Counted from the stretch's first letter, positions 1 through 6,452 are shown. The stretch: DNA of 8,663 bases from CAZKXU01 sp964556665 (GCA_964556665.1 CAZKXU010000108.1:1-8663); one strand, 5' to 3'. The notes: generated by a model not told the origin, from the letters alone. Program-made: numbers and translations.

Positions 1-2
1 GT

Positions 3-725
3 GCCCCGCGTTGGAGAGAGAAAGATCTGATTGATATTCAGCAGGCCTTGGAGGCGATTCCAGAGCGCTTATTTCTCTTTACGCCGTTATTGTCGGAGAT
101 CCGTAGAGTTTCTGAGATTGCTCCTGATGTATTGGGTGTACGCGAGCCAAATGGATTGATCTGTATCTCCGATATTGCCATCGACAATACTATGGTCAGT
201 ATTATGTATGAAGGTCGGGATTCGCTCGAAGTCACTCTTACTCATGAAATTGGACATGGTGTGCAGATAGGAGATGGCAAGGCTTTTTTTGTAAGACAGT
301 CGGATGGAAGTTATATCTTACAACAGGGAGATCGACAGTATGAGTTCGATCAGTATCTGCTTATCTCCGGTTGGGAGTTGATACAAAGATCACGGTACCA
401 TGTTACAAATCAGGGCATGTCCGTAGTGCTGGATGGTGTTGAGTATGCGGTCGGTGTGCCGATAGTTCATAACGGCCGCGACATTATCTTAACATGGAAT
501 TTCGGTATGCTTTATGCGTATGAGTCGCATGCCGGTTTTTCACTTGTAACGTACAGCCGCACAAATCCTTGGGAGGACTGGGCCGAGGGATTTTCCGAGT
601 ATATTCTCTCGCCTGAAAGATTAATAAAGTTTGCTCCGGAGAAATTTAAGTACTTTGAGGCTGAGTTCGGGAAGTATCAGGATGATAGTAGTATTTTGGA
701 GCTGTTAAAGAATTTGGTGGTGTAG
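3..725 (+). CDS. Zinc metallopeptidase, gluzincin / lethal-factor-like (5' end outside window)
   Basis: The frame is open to the left edge of the window, so this is the C-terminal part of a longer protein; the TTG at 48 is probably internal. Numbering from that codon, HEIGH at residues 66-70 gives two zinc ligands (H66, H70) and the catalytic Glu (E67). About 105 residues later comes a W-E-D-W-A-E-G-F block (175-182), followed by a stretch beginning A-P-E-K-F. That order matches the M34/ATLF-like family, where the first Glu of an E-x-x-A-E-x-F block is the third ligand (E176 here) and an A-P-x-x-F segment follows. No membrane segment is visible in the part present. The gene converges on ffh with a repeat copy in between. 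The substrate is unknown. Metallopeptidase identity is fairly secure; the exact family is inference from motif order. Confidence 0.72.
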   Translation, partial: APRWREKDLIDIQQALEAIPERLFLFTPLLSEIRRVSEIAPDVLGVREPNGLICISDIAIDNTMVSIMYEGRDSLEVTLTHEIGHGVQIGDGKAFFVRQSDGSYILQQGDRQYEFDQYLLISGWELIQRSRYHVTNQGMSVVLDGVEYAVGVPIVHNGRDIILTWNFGMLYAYESHAGFSLVTYSRTNPWEDWAEGFSEYILSPERLIKFAPEKFKYFEAEFGKYQDDSSILELLKNLVV

Positions 726-727
726 GT

Positions 728-803
728 ACTGGGAGCGCGGGCATCTTGCCCGCAAACGTATTTGCAAGTAATCCGTAGCGGGCAAGATGCCCGCGCTCCC
801 AGT
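728..803. repeat. REP-like palindromic element R1
   Basis: The ends read ACTGGGAGCGCGGGC and its exact reverse complement. Each arm is itself a hairpin (GCGGGC, short loop, GCCCGC), and both arms are of the CATCTTG loop type. The element fills almost the whole gap between two convergent stop codons (725 and 814), so its transcript would fold on either strand and could act as a bidirectional terminator or 3'-end protector. There is no long T-run. It is a member of the family associated here with the RAYT gene at 7848-8504. Confidence 0.9.
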
Positions 804-813
804 ATTATTCCTA

Positions 814-2151
814 CTACATCTTCCCCCCAAACATATTCATTAACCCGCCCATCCCCATCTTTGAGAATTTGTTCATGAACTTTTTCATCTCTAGAAACTG
901 TTTTAATAATCTATTTACATCCTCGACCTTAGTGCCTGAACCGCCGGCGATCCGCTTTCGTCGGCTGCCGTTAATGATTCCTGGATTTCTCCGTTCTTTA
1001 GGGGTCATAGAGAGGATAATAGCCTCGATATGCTTCATCTCTTTCTCTGCTTTATCCGGATCAACCTCTTTTACCACCTTGCTCAATCCAGGAATCATGC
1101 CGGCAAGTGAGGTGATACTCCCCATCTTCTTAACCATCTGCATCTGACTAAGAAAATCTTCGAAATCAAACTCATTTTTCTTGATCTTTTTCTGCAGTTT
1201 GAGTGAATCCTCAACATTAACCTGAGAAACAGCCTTTTCAATGAGCGTAAGTACATCGCCCATACCTAGAATACGGGACGCCATTCTTTCAGGGTGAAAA
1301 AGTTCAAGAGCATCAAGTTTTTCACCGATACCGATAAACTTTATCGGCTTTCCTGTTACGGATCGCATTGATAACGCTGCGCCGCCACGTGCATCGCCAT
1401 CAAGCTTGGTTAGAATTAAGCCGTCTATCTCTAGTGCCTGATCGAAACCTTTAGCAACATTGACCGCTTCCTGTCCGGTCATCGCATCAGCCACCAACAG
1501 GATCTCGTGCGGTTGCACCTTTTCTGAGATCTCTTGCAGCTCATGCATGAGCTCCGTATCAATCTGCAGCCGCCCGGCTGTGTCTAAAATAATAGTATCA
1601 AATAGATGCCCCTGCGCATATTGCAGAGCCTGCTCACAGATCTTGACAGGATCCTGATCGGCAGTTGAATTAAACACCTCTATTCCAAGATTCTTTCCTA
1701 AAGTTTTGAGCTGCTCAATTGCCGCTGGACGATATACGTCAGCTGGAACTAGCAGAGGTTTGCGCTTTAAACTTTCACGCAGATAACGGGCGAGTTTGCC
1801 GCAACTTGTGGTTTTACCAGAACCCTGCAGTCCTACTAACATTATGATTAAGGGCGGCGCGACCGAGGTATTCAGTGTTGCTGCCTCTCCGCCCATAGTA
1901 GCACAGAGCTCTTCATTTACAATTTTTATAATCTGCTGTCCTGGTGATAGAGATTTTAGTACGTCTTCACCTAGTGCCTTTCCCGCAACTCGATCACAAA
2001 ACTCTTTTGCCACCTTAAAGTTCACGTCGGCCTCAAGCAGCGCCATACGCACCTCTTTCATGGTGGCTTCAATATCTTTCTGATTTACTACACCGCGTCC
2101 GGTGATTTTCTTAAAAGCAGATTCAAGTTTTGTATGTAATGCATCAAACAT
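814..2151 (-). CDS. ffh: Signal recognition particle protein Ffh (SRP54 GTPase)
   Basis: Protein component of the bacterial signal recognition particle. It binds 4.5S RNA and hydrophobic signal sequences on nascent chains and delivers ribosomes to FtsY at the inner membrane. The 445 residues are full length for the family. The N domain (about 1-95) includes the ALLEADVN motif at 37-44. The GTPase domain has the P-loop GLQGSGKT at 107-114, DTAGR at 190-194, TKLD at 248-251 with DARGG just after, and GIGEK at 274-278. The methionine-rich M domain (about 300-445) carries the RNA-binding SRRKRIAGGSGT at 396-407. The start is the ATG at 2151. No Shine-Dalgarno precedes it; instead a promoter is placed for a leaderless transcript. 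The rest of the -strand cluster lies upstream, separated by repeat R2. No 4.5S RNA gene was seen nearby. Confidence 0.98.
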   Translation of the reverse strand: MFDALHTKLESAFKKITGRGVVNQKDIEATMKEVRMALLEADVNFKVAKEFCDRVAGKALGEDVLKSLSPGQQIIKIVNEELCATMGGEAATLNTSVAPPLIIMLVGLQGSGKTTSCGKLARYLRESLKRKPLLVPADVYRPAAIEQLKTLGKNLGIEVFNSTADQDPVKICEQALQYAQGHLFDTIILDTAGRLQIDTELMHELQEISEKVQPHEILLVADAMTGQEAVNVAKGFDQALEIDGLILTKLDGDARGGAALSMRSVTGKPIKFIGIGEKLDALELFHPERMASRILGMGDVLTLIEKAVSQVNVEDSLKLQKKIKKNEFDFEDFLSQMQMVKKMGSITSLAGMIPGLSKVVKEVDPDKAEKEMKHIEAIILSMTPKERRNPGIINGSRRKRIAGGSGTKVEDVNRLLKQFLEMKKFMNKFSKMGMGGLMNMFGGKM

Positions 2152-2157
2152 CTGGAA

Positions 2158-2186
2158 ATTATGGCGGATTGGGGAGGGGAGATCAA
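2158..2186 (-). promoter_or_regulatory. Putative sigma70-type promoter of ffh, leaderless geometry
   Basis: On the minus strand TTGATC (2186-2181), a 17-base spacer and CATAAT (2163-2158) precede the ffh ATG. Six bases separate the -10 from the ATG, which puts the A of the start codon at about +1. No Shine-Dalgarno lies upstream. The match to consensus is 4/6 for the -35 and 5/6 for the -10. The same geometry recurs at 4407-4435. Inferred from sequence only. Confidence 0.55.
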
Positions 2187-2198
2187 GCGTGCGGGGGT

Positions 2199-2274
2199 AC
2201 TGGGAGCGCGGGCTTCCAGCCCGCTACGTAGTGGCGGTTAATTCGTTTGCGGGCAAGATGCTCGCGCTCCCAGT
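2199..2274. repeat. REP-like palindromic element R2, hybrid arms
   Basis: The left arm has the CTTCCAG loop type (ACTGGGAGCG then GCGGGCTTCCAGCCCGC). The right arm has the CAAGATG type with one substitution (GCTCGC instead of GCCCGC). The outer ends still pair with each other, but the inner hairpins belong to different subtypes. It lies between the stop of the flagellin-like gene and the ffh promoter, 12 bases upstream of the -35. Confidence 0.88.
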
Positions 2275-2282
2275 GAGGACTT

Positions 2283-3065
2283 TTACTCCAACAATTTCAA
2301 TGATACAGCGCTTAGATCCCCGGTTGATCGTAATGCTCGATCCGGATTCGATCCGATACCGCGCTTAGTTTGGTTAGCAAGCTTGATTGCGGAGTCAACG
2401 TCTCGTAATGAAGCCTCCGATGATTCACGATTTAGAAGTGCTACCTCGGTTTCGCTGACTACTTGGCGAATACTCTTAGATGCATCATCTAGTGAGGCCT
2501 TTAGATTCTCAAGTCTCTTACGTCCCTCTTCAACAGTAGCAATTGTATTAATAATCGCCTCTTTTTTAGAAACTGTGATCTTCTCCAAACCAAAAGCATC
2601 CTTGGAATGATCAGGCAGAATAAATTCCAGGGTACGTCCGATCTTCTGCTCTAGATCTAGTCTTATCGGGTCACCTGCTAGCGGTTTTATACCATCTAAT
2701 GATTTTGATTTAGTTAGATTACCAATCGCAGAAACAAGCTCTTTGACCTCTTTATCTAGAATGCCTAATCTTTCATTCGGAGTACTGCCGTCATTTGCAA
2801 CCTCCACAATACCCTCAAGGCTTTTTACAAGCTTTTCCACCTCAGCGGTGGCCTCCTCTGCGACATTAGTAACATTAATGGCTGCGTTAACTTTTGCTCT
2901 TAAATCATTATTATCCAGGTTCGTTGTTTTTCTATCTATGCTGACATCTACGACGTCGGCTACGTTTGGAGCTGAAGATATTAGATTTCCAGAGCTTACC
3001 TGACGCCCCTCAGATTGATTTGGAATAGCTTGTGAGCTAACTTTCGGTAAATCCTTTACTTCCAT
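2283..3065 (-). CDS. Flagellin-like (D0/D1-like) helical protein
   Basis: 260 residues from the ATG at 3065; a GTG at 3074 is an alternative start. The protein is mostly helical with no signal peptide or membrane segment. Numbered from the ATG, residues 58-130 resemble the flagellin N-terminal D1 helices: an Ala/Glu-rich helix, then VANDGST, a Glu/Lys-rich helix and KSLDGIKPLAG, comparable to flagellin's AANGT...FNGxKLL. Residues 155-260 resemble the C-terminal half: FGLEKITVSKKEAI, a long coiled coil, then LRDVDSA (compare flagellin RDVDMA) and a final AVSLKLLE where flagellin ends NVLSLLR. The usual N-terminal D0 segment (INTNxASLxAQ) is missing and the first 55 residues are unrelated. It may be a divergent flagellin or FlgL-like protein, or an unrelated coiled coil. 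No other flagellar gene is in the window. Confidence 0.55.
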   Translation of the reverse strand: MEVKDLPKVSSQAIPNQSEGRQVSSGNLISSAPNVADVVDVSIDRKTTNLDNNDLRAKVNAAINVTNVAEEATAEVEKLVKSLEGIVEVANDGSTPNERLGILDKEVKELVSAIGNLTKSKSLDGIKPLAGDPIRLDLEQKIGRTLEFILPDHSKDAFGLEKITVSKKEAIINTIATVEEGRKRLENLKASLDDASKSIRQVVSETEVALLNRESSEASLRDVDSAIKLANQTKRGIGSNPDRALRSTGDLSAVSLKLLE

Positions 3066-3071
3066 ATACCA

Positions 3072-3112
3072 CACTGATTTCTAACAAATTCAATTAGTTA
3101 GAAATCTCCTCC
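3072..3112 (-). promoter_or_regulatory. Shine-Dalgarno separated from the start by a perfect hairpin
   Basis: On the minus strand GGAGGA (3112-3107) is followed directly by GATTTCTAAC (3106-3097), an 11-base loop and GTTAGAAATC (3085-3076). This 10-bp perfect stem sits between the ribosome binding site and the start codon. Linear spacing to the ATG at 3065 is 41 bases. With the hairpin folded, only 10 unpaired bases remain, which is within workable spacing. The GTG at 3074 would be one base from the stem. In-frame stops at 3092 and 3083 exclude a start closer to the Shine-Dalgarno. Confidence 0.65.
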
Positions 3113-3162
3113 ATGAACATTCTACCAAGACACTGTTATAATCGGCTGGGTGAGGAAAAACT

Positions 3163-4020
3163 TTAACGTTTTTTCTTTGATTTGAGATTTTCGATATATT
3201 TTTCGTTTGCCTGATACAGATATGATCTAAGCTTCTTTAGACGTGTCTCAGAGGATGGATGAGAGGAGAGAAATTCTAGAGGGAAATTTGAGAATTCCGG
3301 ATCATTTTGAACCCGCGCCCAGAATTTGACAGCCTGCTCAGGCTCAATTCCGGCTTCAGCCATTAGAAACATGCCAATATGATCGGCCTCTAGTTCTTTT
3401 CGTTGCAGCTCTGGATTTAAAATAAGCGCCTTTATTGATTCACGCAGTATCAGCTCAGCTAAGTCCGGTGCAATACCAGCAGAAGGATGTGCGTTTGCAA
3501 CCGCACTACCTGCCGATCCTGCTACTCCGGCAATAATAGCACTTAACTCCTCTTGCGGATCAGGATCGGTGTGGCCCGCCAACAGGTGTCCGATTTCATG
3601 CGAAACAACAGTTGCAAGTTCAGCATCGTTTTTGATCGACTTCAAAAGACCGGTCCAGACAAATATATAATTACCGCGAGTAGCCGCAGCATTCTTAAAA
3701 TTATCATCGACCAGCACATAGACATGCCACGGATTCTTATCTGCCTTGGCAGCGACAGATAGTTTATCCACAAGGTCACGCACCTTATTTATGCGGCCAT
3801 CATCATCGTCAATCGGATATTGCTCTGTAAGCCCAGCAAAAACCTGATGCCCATACTCCTCATCCTCTGCCAACAGTGTACGCTCCAGTGGAATTACTCC
3901 AACCGGAATCGGTGCACGGGTAGGGGCGCAGGCGGTGAAGAGGAGAACAAGGAAAGGAATTGAAATAATTCGTAGGGGCAGACGGCAGTCTGCCCCAGGT
4001 GTGAGCGGCAGCTCACACAA
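3163..4020 (-). CDS. M48-family zinc metallopeptidase, lipoprotein
   Basis: Probable periplasmic, membrane-anchored protease of the M48 family (BepA/LoiP-like relatives act in envelope quality control). Starting at the TTG at 4020, it has 285 residues. The hydrophobic stretch IISIPFLVLLFTAC ends in a lipobox with the lipidated Cys at 31. HEIGH lies at 141-145 (ligands H141 and H145, catalytic E142), and E-L-E-A-D at 209-213 supplies the third ligand E209 and D213. A conserved SSHPSSETRLKKL follows at about 252-264. I chose the TTG because GGAGG (4031-4027) lies 6 bases upstream. An open frame extends to another TTG at 4104, but that has no Shine-Dalgarno and overlaps the upstream gene. The n-region is encoded by inserted palindromic repeats (3975-4018). 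It is probably co-transcribed with the small lipoprotein upstream, with a 32-base gap. Confidence 0.88.
   Translation of the reverse strand: MCELPLTPGADCRLPLRIISIPFLVLLFTACAPTRAPIPVGVIPLERTLLAEDEEYGHQVFAGLTEQYPIDDDDGRINKVRDLVDKLSVAAKADKNPWHVYVLVDDNFKNAAATRGNYIFVWTGLLKSIKNDAELATVVSHEIGHLLAGHTDPDPQEELSAIIAGVAGSAGSAVANAHPSAGIAPDLAELILRESIKALILNPELQRKELEADHIGMFLMAEAGIEPEQAVKFWARVQNDPEFSNFPLEFLSSHPSSETRLKKLRSYLYQANEKYIENLKSKKKR
3975..4018. repeat. Tandem hairpin repeats inside the M48 signal-peptide coding region
   Basis: There are two perfect hairpins in a row: GGGGCAGAC/GTCTGCCCC (3975-3983/3988-3996) and GTGTGAGC/GCTCACAC (3999-4006/4011-4018). Each has the loop GGCA on the plus strand, TGCC on the coding strand. 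GTAG sits at the foot of the first hairpin (3972-3975). The block is in frame with the lipoprotein and encodes its n-region, MCELPLTPGADCRLPLR. It looks like an inserted repeat of a family different from R1-R7. Confidence 0.8.
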
Positions 4021-4052
4021 GGCTAGCCTCCATTGCCTCAATCTCTCCAGTA

Positions 4053-4400
4053 TCAAAACGCCCTCAATAAATACCGTAAATATGTTTTGGGTCTTCTTTT
4101 GCAATAGATGCGGATCTGTTCTTCATCTGATTCAACATCAAAACACTCCCAGCGCTCTCTGCCAAGCATATTCAGTTTACCGTTTAAGACTGCAGTGCTG
4201 CTCTCCGGTGGAAGCTCAAAAACCTGATACTCAAAACTCATAAGTTTGTCGACCTCCTCGGAGGCCATATTTTGTACCTCATCCGTTTTAGGACTTAGCT
4301 TTTCGACGCTACGCTGTAGCTCCTTAGTCAGCTCCGCCACCTTGTCTGATGAGTGGTCACAGCTGATCAGAAATATAAGGGCAAGAAGGATTATACGCAT
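4053..4400 (-). CDS. Small lipoprotein with DUF4177-like domain
   Basis: 115 residues from the ATG at 4400. MRIILLALIFLISC is a short lipoprotein signal with the lipidated Cys at 14. Residues 19-53 form a charged helix, probably a coiled coil. Residues 56-104 (FEYQVFELPPE, then LNMLGRERWECFDVE, then IRIYCKRRP) follow the DUF4177 pattern of a (Y/F)EYKV strand, an L-N-x-L-G-x-x-G-W-E block and a final strand ending in K-R. The Gly before WE is replaced by Arg. A GTG at 4451 would add 17 residues, but they would cover the promoter, so it is unlikely. It precedes the M48 gene by 32 bases, which suggests an envelope-stress or quality-control operon. The function of DUF4177 is not established. Confidence 0.7.
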   Translation of the reverse strand: MRIILLALIFLISCDHSSDKVAELTKELQRSVEKLSPKTDEVQNMASEEVDKLMSFEYQVFELPPESSTAVLNGKLNMLGRERWECFDVESDEEQIRIYCKRRPKTYLRYLLRAF

Positions 4401-4406
4401 CCTGGA

Positions 4407-4435
4407 ATTATAATAGACCAGCTCTGTTCTTGCAA
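4407..4435 (-). promoter_or_regulatory. Putative sigma70-type promoter of the lipoprotein/M48 genes, leaderless geometry
   Basis: On the minus strand TTGCAA (4435-4430), a 17-base spacer and a perfect TATAAT (4412-4407) are followed by six bases and the ATG at 4400. The A of the start codon is therefore at about +1. No Shine-Dalgarno at proper spacing exists. The arrangement duplicates that in front of ffh. Confidence 0.68.
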
Positions 4436-4472
4436 ATTGGCGGATCTTCACGTAGGTTCAAGGTAACTGGAT

Positions 4473-4548
4473 ACTGGGACCGCGGGCTTCCAGCCCGCAA
4501 CGGATTCTCTGCAAGGTTGTATGCGGGCTGGAAGCCCGCGGTCCCAGT
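4473..4548. repeat. REP-like palindromic element R3
   Basis: This is the most symmetric copy. ACTGGGACCGCGGGC and its reverse complement form the ends, and both inner hairpins are of the CTTCCAG type (GCGGGCTTCCAGCCCGC and GCGGGCTGGAAGCCCGC). It lies between the divergent lipoprotein and ABC ATPase genes. Only 18 bases separate it from the ATPase start, so any promoter of that gene must overlap the repeat or lie beyond it. Confidence 0.92.
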
Positions 4549-4566
4549 GAAATCTTATGTGCACAG

Positions 4567-5928
4567 ATGGTCTCTAACTCAAAAATCCAATACGCCCTAG
4601 ACATAGTGGGCCTTTCAAAACGGTTTCGTCGTCAGACTACCCGCAGCTCATATACTACATTTAAATCTGGGCTTCTTAGTTTATTGCGCGGCAGCAGTTC
4701 CCCTGAAATTCAGTATACAGATGCCATTAAGGATCTAACATTGCGTGTTCCCAAGGGTGCAGCGGTTGGTGTGATCGGAAGAAACGGCTCAGGCAAGTCG
4801 ACATTGTTAAAATTAATTACAGGTATTTATAAACCAAGCAGTGGAACTGTCTCTGTCAACGGTCGGGTTGCTGCTCTGATAGAGCTCGGCGCAGGATTCC
4901 ATCCTGATTTTACAGGAAGGGAGAATATATTTCTTGGCGGAGTGGTACAAGGACTCTCCAAAAAGGAGATCGAGGAGCGTTTCGATCAGATAGTAGAGTT
5001 TGCAGAGCTAAAAGATGTAATCGATGATCCGGTACGAACATATTCAAGCGGAATGTATATGCGGCTAGGATTCAGCCTGGCTGTGCATACCGATCCGGAT
5101 CTTCTATTAGTTGATGAAGTGCTGGCAGTAGGTGATGCTGCCTTTGTAGCCAAGTGTAAGGATCGCATAGCGCAGTTAAGAAAAGAGGGGAAAACACTTT
5201 TTCTAGTGACTCATGACCTGGATGCGGTCGAGCGTTGGTGTGATGAGGCCATCTGGCTACACCAAGGTGAGGTGCGTGACCGCGGCGACCCGCGGCGTGT
5301 AATCGATCATTATAGGGAGTTTCTTGAGAAGGGAGAGGAGGCGCAGCTGCAGATATCCGCAGCTGATCACGGACAGGAAGAAGATCTCTCTCAATCAGCT
5401 GAGCAAAAATCCGATAAGGCTCGCTGGGGCAGCCGTGAAATTGAAATCGTCTCTGTGCGCCTCCTTGATCGAGATGGCAAGGAGAAGGTTTTACTTCATC
5501 CGGATGACGGATTGAAAATCGAGATCCGGTATTCAGTAAATGAAACGGTACCTAAGCCAGTCTTTGGAGTCTGTATCAATCGCAATGATGGGGTGGTGGT
5601 GCTTGGCACTAACACCGAGATCGAGCGTGTAAATCTGCCGGTGCAATCTGAACATGGAGTAGGGGGAGTTGTTACCTACGAGCTCACCCGACTTGGGCTA
5701 ATGGACGGCAGTTACACCGTAGATGTTGCCGTGCACCGTGAGGATGGATATCCGTATGATTATCACAAAGCAGTTACGCAATTCACCGTGCGTTGGCCGC
5801 TCAAGCAGCTAGGAGTGATTGTGCCGGAGCATAGATGGGTGGTGGGCCACACTGGGACTGCTGGTTTCCAGCCCGCATACGATCTTGCAGGTAATCCGTT
5901 GCGGGCTGGAAGCCCGCGGTCCCAGTGA
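4567..5928 (+). CDS. wzt: Wzt-like polysaccharide ABC transporter ATPase with C-terminal glycan-binding domain
   Basis: Nucleotide-binding subunit of an O-antigen/polysaccharide exporter. With a Wzm permease it would drive finished glycan across the inner membrane. Walker A is GRNGSGKST (71-79), the signature is YSSGMYMRL (159-167), Walker B is LLLVDEVLAVGD (179-190) with the catalytic Glu at 184, and the switch His is 216. LIELGAGFHPDFTGREN (104-120) is typical of this subfamily. A charged linker (about 252-285) leads to a beta-rich Wzt_C-type domain (about 288-410), which in characterised homologues recognises the modified chain end. Residues 429-453 and the stop codon are encoded by repeat R4 and are not native. 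No Wzm gene or glycosyltransferase is next to it, so the partner is elsewhere. The start lacks a clear Shine-Dalgarno. Confidence 0.92.
   Translation: MVSNSKIQYALDIVGLSKRFRRQTTRSSYTTFKSGLLSLLRGSSSPEIQYTDAIKDLTLRVPKGAAVGVIGRNGSGKSTLLKLITGIYKPSSGTVSVNGRVAALIELGAGFHPDFTGRENIFLGGVVQGLSKKEIEERFDQIVEFAELKDVIDDPVRTYSSGMYMRLGFSLAVHTDPDLLLVDEVLAVGDAAFVAKCKDRIAQLRKEGKTLFLVTHDLDAVERWCDEAIWLHQGEVRDRGDPRRVIDHYREFLEKGEEAQLQISAADHGQEEDLSQSAEQKSDKARWGSREIEIVSVRLLDRDGKEKVLLHPDDGLKIEIRYSVNETVPKPVFGVCINRNDGVVVLGTNTEIERVNLPVQSEHGVGGVVTYELTRLGLMDGSYTVDVAVHREDGYPYDYHKAVTQFTVRWPLKQLGVIVPEHRWVVGHTGTAGFQPAYDLAGNPLRAGSPRSQ
5851..5926. repeat. REP-like palindromic element R4, forming the 3' end of the ABC ATPase gene
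   Basis: The element starts ACTGGGACTG and ends CGGTCCCAGT, and the T of the last base begins the gene's TGA stop (5926-5928). The right arm is intact (GCGGGCTGGAAGCCCGC). The left arm is degenerate (CTGGTTTCCAGCCCGC). It is translated as 25 residues beginning TGTAGFQPA and ending AGSPRSQ. Confidence 0.9.
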
Positions 5929-5931
5929 GGT

Positions 5932-6237
5932 TTATGCCGAACGTTTAACGTTTGAAGCTACACCAATCTCATAGAGAAACTCCGGTGCAAAGTCGGCACC
6001 GTTATCCCAACAAATTGTTTCTAACTCCGGATGAACGTGTACGGATTTAAAGTAAGCCATCTTTTTTAGCGGTAAGAAGATTGGGCCGTGCAGATGTGGA
6101 GCTAAATCAACTATCTTCTTACTACCGTCAGCAAATGTTAGTAGAAGTCTATACTGCTCCAGGTATTCGACCTCTTTGACATGCCAATTAATTAATTTAA
6201 CGGCGGAATTTTTCTTAGAGCTTTTCTTGCGCGGCAT
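5932..6237 (-). CDS. DUF2442 domain protein, second gene of DUF4160-DUF2442 pair
   Basis: 101 residues from the ATG at 6237; a TTG three codons upstream is possible. A lysine-rich N-terminus precedes a DUF2442 domain: KEVEYLEQYRLLLTFADGS, then the VDLAPHL and GPIFLPLKK segments, then ETICWDNGADFAPEFLYE, the W-x-N-G-A-D signature of the family. It overlaps the 3' end of the DUF4160 gene by 46 bases in another frame, so translation is probably coupled. DUF4160/DUF2442 neighbours are a frequent pair on mobile DNA and are often listed as toxin-antitoxin-like. Which partner would be the toxin is not established. Its stop lies 3 bases from the convergent ABC ATPase stop. Confidence 0.85.
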   Translation of the reverse strand: MPRKKSSKKNSAVKLINWHVKEVEYLEQYRLLLTFADGSKKIVDLAPHLHGPIFLPLKKMAYFKSVHVHPELETICWDNGADFAPEFLYEIGVASNVKRSA

Positions 6238-6452
6238 AGTTTCCAATTGTTCAGTAATTCAGGTCTATACTTAAAGGCCCATTCTAAAACCAATGCTAAC
6301 ACCCGTTGCGGAATTTTACCAGAAATCAGTTGTAGTTCAATAATCGATATTTTAGCATCATAGTTTGCATACCGAACATGAAAATGTGGAGGTTCATGAT
6401 CATCGTAGTGCATCGCTATTATTATTCCAAAGAACCGCGAAATTTCGGGCAT
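6192..6452 (-). CDS. DUF4160 domain protein, first gene of DUF4160-DUF2442 pair
   Basis: 86 residues, full length for the family. The start MPEISRFFGIIIAMHYDDHE and the following PPHFHVRY are the family hallmark, with the DHxPPHFH cluster. The end EWAFKYRPELLNNWKLCR is also typical. On the minus strand AAGGAGA (6467-6461) sits 8 bases before the ATG at 6452, the clearest Shine-Dalgarno in this half of the window. Its 3' end overlaps the DUF2442 gene. The pair is inferred to act together, possibly as a toxin-antitoxin-like module. No biochemical activity is known to me for either domain. Confidence 0.88.
   Translation of the reverse strand: MPEISRFFGIIIAMHYDDHEPPHFHVRYANYDAKISIIELQLISGKIPQRVLALVLEWAFKYRPELLNNWKLCRARKALRKIPPLN

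Noticed and set aside
869..3003. Several plus-strand frames opposite ffh and the flagellin-like gene
   Set aside because: They are antisense to well-supported genes, have no domains and are rich in Ser/Ile, as expected of reverse-strand shadows.
3107..3160. Promoter for the flagellin-like gene using TAGAAT about 10 bases before the Shine-Dalgarno
   Set aside because: The -10 is plausible but no acceptable -35 lies 16-18 bases upstream, so it is not annotated.
3163..4104. M48 gene starting at the TTG at 4104
   Set aside because: No Shine-Dalgarno, overlap with the upstream lipoprotein gene, and it would bury the signal peptide behind about 45 residues. The TTG at 4020 has GGAGG at 6 bases.
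4053..4451. GTG at 4451 as start of the small lipoprotein
   Set aside because: The added residues would be encoded by the -35/-10 region and would precede an otherwise typical lipoprotein signal starting at the ATG at 4400.
5324..5515. Short plus-strand frame inside the ABC ATPase
   Set aside because: It is a shifted frame within a continuous, motif-complete gene, with no sign of programmed frameshifting.
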